DNA of 17,490 bases from contig JASHRY010000032.1 of NCBI GenBank assembly GCA_030037105.1, positions 1 to 17,490 of the forward strand, given 5' to 3'. This document shows positions 1-5,339 of this stretch, piece after piece (the first letter of the stretch is position 1; every line of letters begins with the position of its first letter). The notes under the pieces were generated by a model. The model was not told the origin of the DNA and made no database searches. It saw nothing but the letters and a program-made list of their open reading frames with translations. Source of the stretch: Xanthobacteraceae bacterium. GTDB taxonomy: Bacteria > Pseudomonadota > Alphaproteobacteria > Rhizobiales > Xanthobacteraceae. The position numbers and the translations under genes are program-made.

Positions 1-167
1 GCCTCGAGGATTCGCTCTATATCGGGCCGGGCAAGCTCGCCAAGAGCAATGCCGAGCAGGTCGCGAAGATCCGCCGCATCGTCGAGGATCTCGGCTATGA
101 GATCGCCACGCCCGCCGAGGCGCGCGCCCTGCTCGGCCTCAAGGGCGCCGATCGCGTCAAGTTCTGA
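1..167 (+). CDS. 3-keto-5-aminohexanoate cleavage (BKACE) family protein, C-terminal fragment
   Basis: Only the last 54 codons are inside the window; the gene begins upstream of base 1 and the first complete codon is at base 3. The visible end contains 'LEDSLYIGPGKLAKSN' followed by 'IATPAEARALLGLKG', which is the usual C-terminus of the BKACE family (formerly DUF849). These TIM-barrel, Zn-dependent enzymes condense a beta-keto acid with acetyl-CoA to give acetoacetate and a new CoA ester, as in lysine fermentation and carnitine catabolism. The His and Glu metal and active-site residues lie in the missing part, so substrate class cannot be judged. It ends 57 bp before a tRNA gene and no strong terminator is visible between them. 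Family assignment is by recognition of the C-terminal motif only. Confidence 0.8.
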   Translation, partial: LEDSLYIGPGKLAKSNAEQVAKIRRIVEDLGYEIATPAEARALLGLKGADRVKF

Positions 168-224
168 TTTGAGTGCCGCCTTGACCCCGGTGGCACCGCA
201 ACGCTAAATCGAAGGTCAAGCAGC

Positions 225-299
225 GGGCGGTTAGCTCAGCGGGAGAGCACATCCTTGACATGGATGGGGTCGCAGGTTCGATCCCTGCACCGCCCACCA
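225..299 (+). tRNA. tRNA-Val (anticodon GAC)
   Basis: A complete cloverleaf can be folded by eye. The acceptor stem GGGCGGT (225-231) pairs with ACCGCCC (289-295). The D-arm contains TTAGCTCAGCGGGAGAGC. The anticodon stem CATCC/GGATG encloses loop TTGACAT, with anticodon GAC at 257-259. The T-arm contains GGTTCGATCC. The discriminator A and CCA end (297-299) are encoded in the DNA. GAC reads valine GUC/GUU codons. Confidence 0.97.
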
Positions 300-443
300 T
301 TTTGCATCGTTCGGAAGCGCGTGAAGCGCTCTCCTCGGTCTATATCGAAACCGGATCGCGCTCGGCGTTGGGGCGGTGCCTGATCCTTTCGGGAGATAGG
401 CGCCCGCTTTTCCGGATCATGCCTCGGAGCGCCTTCAGGGTGC

Positions 444-881
444 TCACATCCCTTCCGCTTTCTTGCGCTTATTGCATTCGCTCCAATATTGCGGCCACTT
501 CTGCCCGGCAGGGATCTTTCCGGCCGCCTTGGCGGCCTTCCACTCGGCGCCGCAGGCGCGCTCGCGCGCGATCATGGCCTGACGGCCGGCCGAGACCGGC
601 TTTGCCGGCGGCGCGGCCGTCGTCGTTGTCGGCGGCGGCGAAGCTGGCTTCGTTTCGGCCGCGGGCGGCGTTCCCGCCGCCGGCGCCGCGGTCGCTTCGG
701 CGCCGCATTGCGCCTTGCGGAAGTCTTTCCACTTCATGCCGTTGAGAGTTCCGGCCGCCTTGGCCGCTTTGTACTTGGCGCTGCACTCTTTCATCGAAAG
801 GGCCTGCGCCGGAACCAATGCGGCGGCGTTGGCGAGAGCGACGAGGAAAATTCCAGACGCGATCAAGACATGGGTTTTCAT
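444..881 (-). CDS. Secreted hypothetical protein with two Cys-bounded KAAKAAG repeats
   Basis: A 145-residue exported protein. ATG at 881 is chosen because it is preceded by AGGAG about 10 bases upstream and opens a good signal peptide (MKTHVLIASG, hydrophobic core, cleavage near AQA-LS); the frame is open further upstream, but that extension is Arg-rich with no export signal. The mature part has two similar units of 27 residues, C33 to C59 and C110 to C136. Each is Cys-x3-Tyr/Trp-KAAKAAG, then a Lys-Trp pair, then a closing Cys. About 50 residues rich in Ala, Pro and Thr separate them. I infer one intramolecular disulfide per unit in the periplasm. Similar small proteins are common in Bradyrhizobium-like genomes but I know no function. 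It lies downstream of the PsiF-like gene on the same strand, with a GC hairpin between them. Confidence 0.75.
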   Translation of the reverse strand: MKTHVLIASGIFLVALANAAALVPAQALSMKECSAKYKAAKAAGTLNGMKWKDFRKAQCGAEATAAPAAGTPPAAETKPASPPPTTTTAAPPAKPVSAGRQAMIARERACGAEWKAAKAAGKIPAGQKWPQYWSECNKRKKAEGM

Positions 882-915
882 GACGGCAATTCTCCTGTGC
901 CGAGAGCGTGAATGC

Positions 916-940
916 CGAGGCGCCCGACCCGGGCGCCTCG
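916..940 (-). terminator. GC-rich hairpin between the PsiF-like gene and the repeat-protein gene
   Basis: A perfect 10-bp stem, CGAGGCGCCC (916-925) with GGGCGCCTCG (931-940), closes a 5-nt loop. On the minus strand it lies just after the stop of the PsiF-repeat gene (954-952) and before the RBS of the next gene. There is no T-run after the stem, so it is either an imperfect intrinsic terminator, an attenuating or mRNA-stabilising stem, or a small REP-type palindrome. Confidence 0.5.
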
Positions 941-951
941 ATCGAGAATTC

Positions 952-1176
952 TCAACTGCCGGAAGCGTCCGCGACGCACTTTTTGGTGAAGCTCGTCTCC
1001 GCTGCGCCATGCAGCTTTTGCGCAGCGGCCTGATCCTTGCAACACTTTTTCACGAAGCTCGTCAAAGCGGCGCCGTGCAGATTTTTGCCGGCCGCTTGGA
1101 CCTTGCAGCTATCATCCGCCATCGCCGCGGTCGCGACGAAACAAAATGACGCGAGAACGATGACGATCGTTTTCAT
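952..1176 (-). CDS. PsiF-repeat family secreted protein
   Basis: A 74-residue protein with a signal peptide (MKTIVIVLASFCFVATAAMA, cleavage probably AMA-DD). The mature 54 residues are almost entirely two tandem 22-residue repeats, C24-C45 and C46-C67. Each reads Cys-Lys-x-QAA-x-x-LHGAA-x-TSF-x-KKC. This is the PsiF repeat, named after the phosphate-starvation-inducible PsiF of E. coli, whose biochemical role is unknown. The ATG at 1176 is preceded by GGGAGAG at good spacing. The four cysteines bounding the repeats suggest disulfides in the periplasm. No Pho box was identified upstream, so phosphate control is not claimed. Its gene neighbour (444-881) has a differently built Cys-bounded repeat. 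Confidence 0.88.
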   Translation of the reverse strand: MKTIVIVLASFCFVATAAMADDSCKVQAAGKNLHGAALTSFVKKCCKDQAAAQKLHGAAETSFTKKCVADASGS

Positions 1177-1222
1177 GTTTCTCTCCCTTGCATTGCTTTA
1201 TCAGCGAAAACAGAGGTCGGCG

Positions 1223-1591
1223 TTATGTGGCCGGCTGTAGCGTCCCGTTCGGCGACGCCTTGTCGACGACATCGGGCAGATACTTGGCGAGGAGCGACAG
1301 CGTCTGGTCGACCGGCACTCCCAGGTGGCGGGCGAATTCCTGCACCTGGGCGTTTCCGAGAACCGCCTTCAATTGATCCGCTGTTATCGGCAGATTGCGG
1401 CCGGAGCCAAGCCAAGACTGGACTTGGGTATTGAGGCCGCCCTGTTGCAACGCGGCAACGAGTCCATTGAGATCGTGGTACTGCGTCTTTGCCAACACGG
1501 TGTTGATGAGCGTGGGCAACGCCGCCGCTTCAACCTGGCCCAAGGCGCCCTGGATCGCACCACCAAGGCCGAGCTCGTCCAATAAACCCAT
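1223..1591 (-). CDS. YidB-like DUF937 family protein
   Basis: A 122-residue soluble protein starting MGLLDELGLGGAIQGALG, with a Gly/Ala/Leu-rich N-terminal half and a C-terminal part containing ITADQLKAVLGN and LLAKYLPDVVDKASPNG. This layout, with the closing 'LPDVVDKLTPNG'-type motif, is typical of the YidB family (DUF937). It is widespread in Proteobacteria and has no established biochemical activity. The ATG at 1591 is preceded by GCAGGAGAAC, a strong Shine-Dalgarno. There is no signal peptide or membrane segment. It is 46 bp upstream of the PsiF-repeat gene on the same strand, so the two may share a transcript. Confidence 0.85.
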   Translation of the reverse strand: MGLLDELGLGGAIQGALGQVEAAALPTLINTVLAKTQYHDLNGLVAALQQGGLNTQVQSWLGSGRNLPITADQLKAVLGNAQVQEFARHLGVPVDQTLSLLAKYLPDVVDKASPNGTLQPAT

Positions 1592-1707
1592 GGTTGTTCT
1601 CCTGCGCGGAATTGTACTCTGCAGAAGTGCGGGTCAAGTCGGCACCTGCAACCTATTATCCGCAACGGAAGCCTACTCGAACATCGTGCGCCACGCCAGT
1701 GGCCTGA

Positions 1708-1731
1708 GGGACCCCGCGATCGCGGGGTCCC
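1708..1731. repeat. 24-bp perfect palindrome (REP-like)
   Basis: Bases 1708-1719 (GGGACCCCGCGA) are the exact reverse complement of 1720-1731 (TCGCGGGGTCCC), with no loop. It lies between two minus-strand genes, downstream of dsbB. Its right half also begins the direct repeat starting at 1715. It may be a dispersed REP-type palindrome or act as the dsbB terminator stem; there is no T-run in either direction. Confidence 0.7.
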
Positions 1732-1829
1732 AGGTTGCGGCATAAAGCATTCGCCTCGGCTTATCGGGGCGTCATAGCTACAATCCGCGATCGAGGGGTC
1801 CCAGGTTGCGGCATAAAGCATGGCCTCGG
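1715..1829. repeat. Imperfect direct repeat, two copies 71 bp apart
   Basis: Copy 1 (1715-1759) and copy 2 (1786-1829) share CGCGATCG, then after one mismatch GGGGTCCCAGGTTGCGGC followed by ATAAAGCAT, then after a 1-bp indel CCTCGG. The offset is 71 bp. Only copy 1 is completed on its left into the full palindrome; copy 2 has CAATC there instead of GACCC. This is consistent with a dispersed intergenic element that was duplicated and then eroded. Confidence 0.75.
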
Positions 1830-1936
1830 ACACAATCGCTTCAGGTCAAATTGGGCGCTTCAGCACCCTTCATGGCGCATAATGCTTTTCCGGGAAACGG
1901 GTTCCATCGGATCGAGCCCGGGCGGCTTTTTCCGGA

Positions 1937-2467
1937 TCAGCGCTGGGCGTGCTTGCGCGCGAACAAACCAAACACCGCGATCACCGCCAGCGCGATCGAG
2001 ATGAGGACGTTGTAACCGGCGAGCGAGAGGCCGAGGAAGCGCCACGCTGCTTCATCGCAGCGCACCACGTGGATCGACTGCAACTGATCGAGCAGCGGCC
2101 CGTGCGACTTGAAATCGGTCACCGGGCCGGAGCAATCGGCCGGACCGGCCCAGAAATGCCACTCGACCCCGGCATGATAGGCGCCGAGCGCGGCGCCGCA
2201 AAGGGAGGCGGCGGCGATGGCGAGGAAGCCGACGGCAACGAGCTTCGGCGGCGCGCGCACCAGCGCCGCGATTGCCAGCAGCAGCGAAAGCGGAATGACG
2301 ATGTGATAGGGCAGGCGCTGCTCGAGACAGAGCGGGCAGGGCGGGAACTTGAGCACGAATTCGAAATACCAAGCGGCGACGAGCGTCGCTGAGCTGAGTA
2401 CAAAGACTGCCAGCGCCGCGGCGGCGGCCGGTTCTCGGCGCAATTGCTCGGCGAAAGTCGGCTTCAT
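1937..2467 (-). CDS. dsbB: Disulfide bond formation protein B (DsbB)
   Basis: A 176-residue inner-membrane protein that reoxidises periplasmic DsbA and passes electrons to quinone. The layout is typical: TM1 (about 17-36), a periplasmic CPLC motif with C44 and C47 followed by LEQR, TM2 and TM3 (about 53-70 and 75-97), a periplasmic loop with the second redox pair C112 and C137, and TM4 (about 147-168) ending in a basic tail (FARKHAQR). All four redox cysteines are present. The ATG at 2467 is preceded by a GAGAGAG stretch acting as RBS. It stands alone on the minus strand, with non-coding DNA on both sides. The nearby secreted Cys-repeat proteins are plausible clients of the Dsb pathway, but that link is only inferred from proximity. 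Confidence 0.95.
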   Translation of the reverse strand: MKPTFAEQLRREPAAAAALAVFVLSSATLVAAWYFEFVLKFPPCPLCLEQRLPYHIVIPLSLLLAIAALVRAPPKLVAVGFLAIAAASLCGAALGAYHAGVEWHFWAGPADCSGPVTDFKSHGPLLDQLQSIHVVRCDEAAWRFLGLSLAGYNVLISIALAVIAVFGLFARKHAQR

Positions 2468-2602
2468 CGCTCTCTCTCTGCTTCAGCGTAATTCGCCGAT
2501 CCTGATGGTGGATGCAAGCCCGCGCCGCGCTTGCCGCAATAGCTGCGGGTCCCGGTTTTCTTTTGCCGAAAACGGCGGCTGAAGATATAGATAAAGGTCC
2601 AT

Positions 2603-2687
2603 GCCCGTGTGGCGGAACTGGTAGACGCGCACGACTCAAAATCGTGTTCCGCAAGGAGTGTGGGTTCGATTCCCTCCACGGGCACCA
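2603..2687 (+). tRNA. tRNA-Leu (anticodon CAA)
   Basis: A class II tRNA of 85 nt with a long variable arm. The acceptor GCCCGTG (2603-2609) pairs with CACGGGC (2677-2683). The anticodon stem CACGA/TCGTG encloses loop CTCAAAA, anticodon CAA at 2637-2639, reading UUG. The T-arm contains GGTTCGATTCC. Discriminator A is followed by an encoded CCA (2685-2687). The catabolic locus begins immediately downstream. tRNA-Leu genes are frequent integration sites for islands, but no integrase or repeated 3' end was found here. Confidence 0.97.
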
Positions 2688-2845
2688 CCAAGATATTTCC
2701 TGGTCATTCTTCGTTCCCCATAGGTGACAATCGATTTTTAATGACTTGCGCGATTCGCTCGTTCGCCATCCCTCCATGGCGACTTGTGATGCTGCCTGCA
2801 TTTATGAGAAGTCTGGTGGCTTAATTAATTGAGCCCGGGCCTTGG

Positions 2846-3397
2846 CTAGTCGACGAGCTTGATCAGCAGCTTAAAGAAAGACCGGCGTTCCTCCGCAGAT
2901 AGATTACGAAGGATATTTTCATTGTGGGTACGAAGCCGCCTCTCGACGATCGCAGTCGTCTTGCGTCCTGCCGGCGTGAGGTTGAGTATTTGAAACCGCC
3001 GATCGTTCGACTGCCGCCGGCGTTCAATGAGGCCGCGCTCCTCCAACCTCGTCGAAATCCCCACCATCGAGGACTGATCCGTCGCCAGCGCGCCGGCGAG
3101 AGCGTTTTGCGTGAGATCGTGGTTGCTGCGAAGGAGAATCAAGGCCGCTGCTTCCACCGGCCGCATCTGAATTTCGGTAAGATGTTTGTCAAAGGATTTA
3201 AGAACAATCATGTACAGTCGGCGCAGCCAGAATCCCGCGAGATCAACCAATACGTCATAGTCGACGCCTTCCATCGGGCGGAGGCTGTCGCCCGGCGGGG
3301 TCTGACCGTTCGCGGCGACGGCCGGCTGCACGCCTGAGCCGGATCGCTTCCTGCCGCCGTTGCTTTCAAACGTGGTTTTTTCGCCGAATTCCGCCAT
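2846..3397 (-). CDS. MarR-family transcriptional regulator
   Basis: A 183-residue protein. Residues 1-42 form a Gly/Ser/Pro-rich extension not needed for the fold. Residues about 48-72 form the dimerisation helix, and about 75-145 the winged helix-turn-helix with LTQNALAGALATDQSSMVGISTRLEERGLI followed by the wing RRQSNDRRFQILNLTPAG; the last 40 residues form the C-terminal dimerisation helices. MarR proteins bind palindromic DNA as dimers and usually repress divergent genes until an aromatic or phenolic ligand binds. The ATG at 3397 has GGAGG seven bases upstream, favouring it over the internal Met42. It is divergent from the Rid gene across a 163-bp region containing CTTCT/AGAAG half-sites. 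I infer that it controls itself, the Rid gene and perhaps the whole catabolic locus. Confidence 0.9.
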   Translation of the reverse strand: MAEFGEKTTFESNGGRKRSGSGVQPAVAANGQTPPGDSLRPMEGVDYDVLVDLAGFWLRRLYMIVLKSFDKHLTEIQMRPVEAAALILLRSNHDLTQNALAGALATDQSSMVGISTRLEERGLIERRRQSNDRRFQILNLTPAGRKTTAIVERRLRTHNENILRNLSAEERRSFFKLLIKLVD

Positions 3398-3458
3398 TGC
3401 CCGCCTCCGAGCTTACCCCTGCGGTCTTCTTCTGCATGTCGGGGTTCCGTAGTTAAAT

Positions 3459-3535
3459 CTTCTAAGCTATTCGGTTATAGAAGTTGGATCGTGTTGTAAA
3501 CGATTTGATGAATAAACTATTTTGTGTCAACTTCT
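3459..3535. promoter_or_regulatory. Candidate MarR operator: CTTCT/AGAAG half-sites
   Basis: CTTCTA at 3459-3464 and TAGAAG at 3478-3483 form an inverted repeat with a 13-bp spacer. A third half-site, AACTTCT at 3529-3535, is the inverse of AGAAGTT at 3479-3485. The right arm overlaps the possible -10 of the MarR gene. Position between the divergent MarR and Rid genes suits an autoregulatory operator. This is pattern-based inference. Confidence 0.35.
3474..3500 (-). promoter_or_regulatory. Possible sigma70-type promoter of the MarR gene
   Basis: On the minus strand a TTTACA -35 (3500-3495) is followed by a TATAAC -10 (3479-3474). The 15-bp spacer is shorter than optimal. The transcript would start about 70-75 bp upstream of the MarR ATG. 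Confidence 0.3.
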
Positions 3536-3560
3536 GCGGGCGGCGTCAGGGAAACCCGGC

Positions 3561-3953
3561 ATGAAGTGCAAGAACATTTACACGGCCAAGCCGGTAGATC
3601 GGAAATACCAGTTTACGCCGGCGGTAGTGCACAAGAAGTCAGGGTTGCTCTTTGTATCCGGCGTCTGCGGCTGGGATGCAGACGGCAATATCGTCGCGCC
3701 CGAAAATCCGGCGAAACAAGCCCGACTTGCCTTCGAAAACCTGAGAGACATCCTGATCGAAGCGGGTGCCACCTTCTCCGATATTTTATGGTCCACCGAA
3801 TATGTGACGGACATCCGCCAATATCGCGAGATCGCTCGGGTGCGCGCGGAGTTCTTTCCGAACAATTTTCCGACAGCCACTCTGGTCGAGGTCGTCAAGC
3901 TCTTCAAACCCGGACAACTCTTTGAAATCCAGACTATCGCCGCTCTGGAATAG
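3561..3953 (+). CDS. Rid (YjgF/YER057c/UK114) family protein lacking the catalytic arginine
   Basis: A 130-residue protein covering the whole Rid fold. It shows YQFTPAVVHKKSGLLFVSG, the internal DADGNIVAPENPAKQARLAFENL segment, and the closing LVEVVKLFKPGQLFEIQTIAALE. In RidA imine deaminases the sequence P-A-R-S places an Arg that binds the substrate carboxylate. Here the aligned residues are P104-T-A106-T, so the Arg is absent, while the Glu near the end (E122) is kept. That places it with the Rid subfamilies that lack deaminase chemistry and often sit in catabolic clusters. ATG at 3561 is preferred over an upstream in-frame TTG at 3522 because Rid proteins begin about here and a GGGA lies just upstream. 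Its 3' end overlaps the convergent 2Fe-2S subunit gene by 20 bp. Confidence 0.88.
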   Translation: MKCKNIYTAKPVDRKYQFTPAVVHKKSGLLFVSGVCGWDADGNIVAPENPAKQARLAFENLRDILIEAGATFSDILWSTEYVTDIRQYREIARVRAEFFPNNFPTATLVEVVKLFKPGQLFEIQTIAALE

Positions 3954-4470
3954 GCGGACGCGTTGGCGATTCTCCAGCCAACTCCCGCGCCACCCGCGCG
4001 GACGCCATGATTGCGCGAACGATTGCTTCATAGCCGGTGCATCGGCACAGATGACCACTGAGCATTTCGCGGATTTCTTCTTCGCTAGGAAGGGGAGTAT
4101 GTCGGATAAAGTCGATCGCCGACATCAATATCCCTGGAGTGCAGAAGCCGCACTGAAGCGCGAAATGGTCTCGGAATGCCTCCTGAAGAGGCGAGAGTTC
4201 GGAAGAGGTAGCAAGACCCTCGACCGTCGTGATCGCGGCGCCGTCCACTTGAACCGCGTAGACGAGGCAGGAGCGGCTGGCCTTGCCGTCGATCAATACG
4301 GTGCAAGCGCCGCAGACGCCGTGCTCACATCCGACATGTGTACCCGTCTTGTGCAGTTGGTGCCGCAGGAAATCGGCAAGGTGCATGCGCGGCGTGCATC
4401 GGGCGTGGACCGCTTGGCCATTAAGCAGCATCGAGACCTCGACGTGCTCTTGACCGTCTATGATTTTCAT
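3934..4470 (-). CDS. Molybdenum hydroxylase small subunit, 2 x 2Fe-2S (CoxS/XdhA-iron-sulfur type)
   Basis: A 178-residue electron-transfer subunit of a xanthine dehydrogenase/CO dehydrogenase-family enzyme. The N-terminal plant-type ferredoxin domain ligates one cluster with C48, C53, C56 and C68 (GCEHGVCGACTVLIDG...SC). The C-terminal four-helix domain ligates the second with C107, C110, C142 and C144 (QCGFCTPG and HLCRCTGY). All eight ligands are present. It passes electrons from the molybdenum site toward FAD. It is the last gene of the three-gene minus-strand unit; its ATG overlaps the FAD-subunit stop as ATGA (4470-4467), so translation is probably coupled. A hydrophilic Pro/Arg-rich tail of about 15 residues ends the protein. 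Confidence 0.96.
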   Translation of the reverse strand: MKIIDGQEHVEVSMLLNGQAVHARCTPRMHLADFLRHQLHKTGTHVGCEHGVCGACTVLIDGKASRSCLVYAVQVDGAAITTVEGLATSSELSPLQEAFRDHFALQCGFCTPGILMSAIDFIRHTPLPSEEEIREMLSGHLCRCTGYEAIVRAIMASARVARELAGESPTRPPIPERR

Positions 4471-5339
4471 TCGGCTGTTCCCGACTTGCGGCTGGTCACC
4501 TGCATCAGCGCGCGTTCGACGAGCCAGCCGGCGACGTGCCGGCGATATGTCGCCGACCCGTGAATATCATCGATGTAATCGATACTGTTCCTGACGTGCT
4601 CGACCAGTGCGGCGCACCAGTTCGCGTCAGGCTTGGCGCCAAGGAAATTTTGGGTGTCGATGAGGGTCGGGCGGTCTGCGGTGCCAGTCACTCCCAGTGA
4701 AAGCGACGCCACGCCGCCGGTCGATGTGAGACGCGCTGAAGCTGCGCAGGCGACCACCGCGATATGCCCGTGGCGAACGGTGATCTCCTCGAAAAAGTAT
4801 CTGGTTGTGTCGGCCGGTATCGGCCAGTCGAGCGCCAGTATCATTTCCTCGGGCTCGCGAGCCGTCGTCAGCGATCCCAGGAAATAGTCGGCGGCCGCCA
4901 ACGTTCGCCGCCGCCGCCGGGAGGCGAGCAGAACCGAACCGCCGAGCGTCAGCAGCAGCAAGGGCAACTCGGCGGTCGGGTCGGCATGGGCAATCGACCC
5001 GCACAACGTGCCTCTTGTGCGCGTTTGGTAATGGCCGACATGCCTCAGAGTGGTGCGCAAAATGGGCAGCACTCTTGCAATATCCGAATTTTCAAGTGCT
5101 TCACGCTGACGAACAAGAGCGCCTGAACGGATCCGCCCCTGTTCGATTGTAAGCCCGGGGAAATCCGTCACTCGATTGATATCGACGAGAACGCTCGGGG
5201 TCACGATGCGCATGTTCAGCATCGGCCCCAACGTCTGGCCGCCGGCGATGATGCGTGCGTCCGGCCCGTGCTCTGCGAGAACTTTGAGGGTCTCGGCGGT
5301 TGTAGTTGGCGCGACATAGGCGAACGCCGCGGGCTTCAT
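4467..5339 (-). CDS. Molybdenum hydroxylase FAD-binding medium subunit (CoxM type)
   Basis: A 290-residue flavoprotein subunit that takes electrons from the 2Fe-2S clusters and passes them to the final acceptor. The two FAD pyrophosphate-binding motifs of the family are present: AGGQTLGPML (residues 32-41) and TRGTLCGSIAHADP (about 108-121). The N-terminal PCMH-type FAD domain covers about residues 1-170. The C-terminal CO dehydrogenase flavoprotein-type domain covers about 175-280. Its length is normal for CoxM. The ATG at 5339 overlaps the stop of the large-subunit gene as ATGA, and its own stop overlaps the start of the small-subunit gene the same way. Gene order is large-medium-small, unlike the coxM-coxS-coxL order of true CO dehydrogenase operons. 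Confidence 0.95.
   Translation of the reverse strand: MKPAAFAYVAPTTTAETLKVLAEHGPDARIIAGGQTLGPMLNMRIVTPSVLVDINRVTDFPGLTIEQGRIRSGALVRQREALENSDIARVLPILRTTLRHVGHYQTRTRGTLCGSIAHADPTAELPLLLLTLGGSVLLASRRRRRTLAAADYFLGSLTTAREPEEMILALDWPIPADTTRYFFEEITVRHGHIAVVACAASARLTSTGGVASLSLGVTGTADRPTLIDTQNFLGAKPDANWCAALVEHVRNSIDYIDDIHGSATYRRHVAGWLVERALMQVTSRKSGTAE

Larger units (their letters stand above)
1592..1936. other. Non-coding region with palindrome and direct repeats between dsbB and the yidB-like gene
   Basis: This 345-bp stretch has no ORF that looks like a gene. It holds the RBS of the yidB-like gene at its left end, a 24-bp perfect palindrome, two copies of a roughly 45-bp direct repeat (listed separately), and near dsbB an A/T-richer segment with CATAATGCTTTTCC and CTTTTTCCGGATCA. 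The last motif resembles CGCTTTTCCGGATCAT at 405-420 downstream of the tRNA-Val gene, so both spots may carry pieces of the same dispersed intergenic element. Confidence 0.6.

Noticed and set aside
882..1010. N-terminal extension of the Cys-repeat protein starting at 1010
   Set aside because: It is Arg-rich, would run through the GC hairpin and into the PsiF gene, and would bury the signal peptide starting at 881.
2688..2845. Attachment site or phage remnant downstream of tRNA-Leu
   Set aside because: No repeat of the tRNA 3' end and no integrase fragment could be found in the window.
3522..3560. Upstream TTG start for the Rid protein, 13 residues longer
   Set aside because: The extra residues are not family-like and there is no RBS; the ATG at 3561 matches the usual N-terminus.
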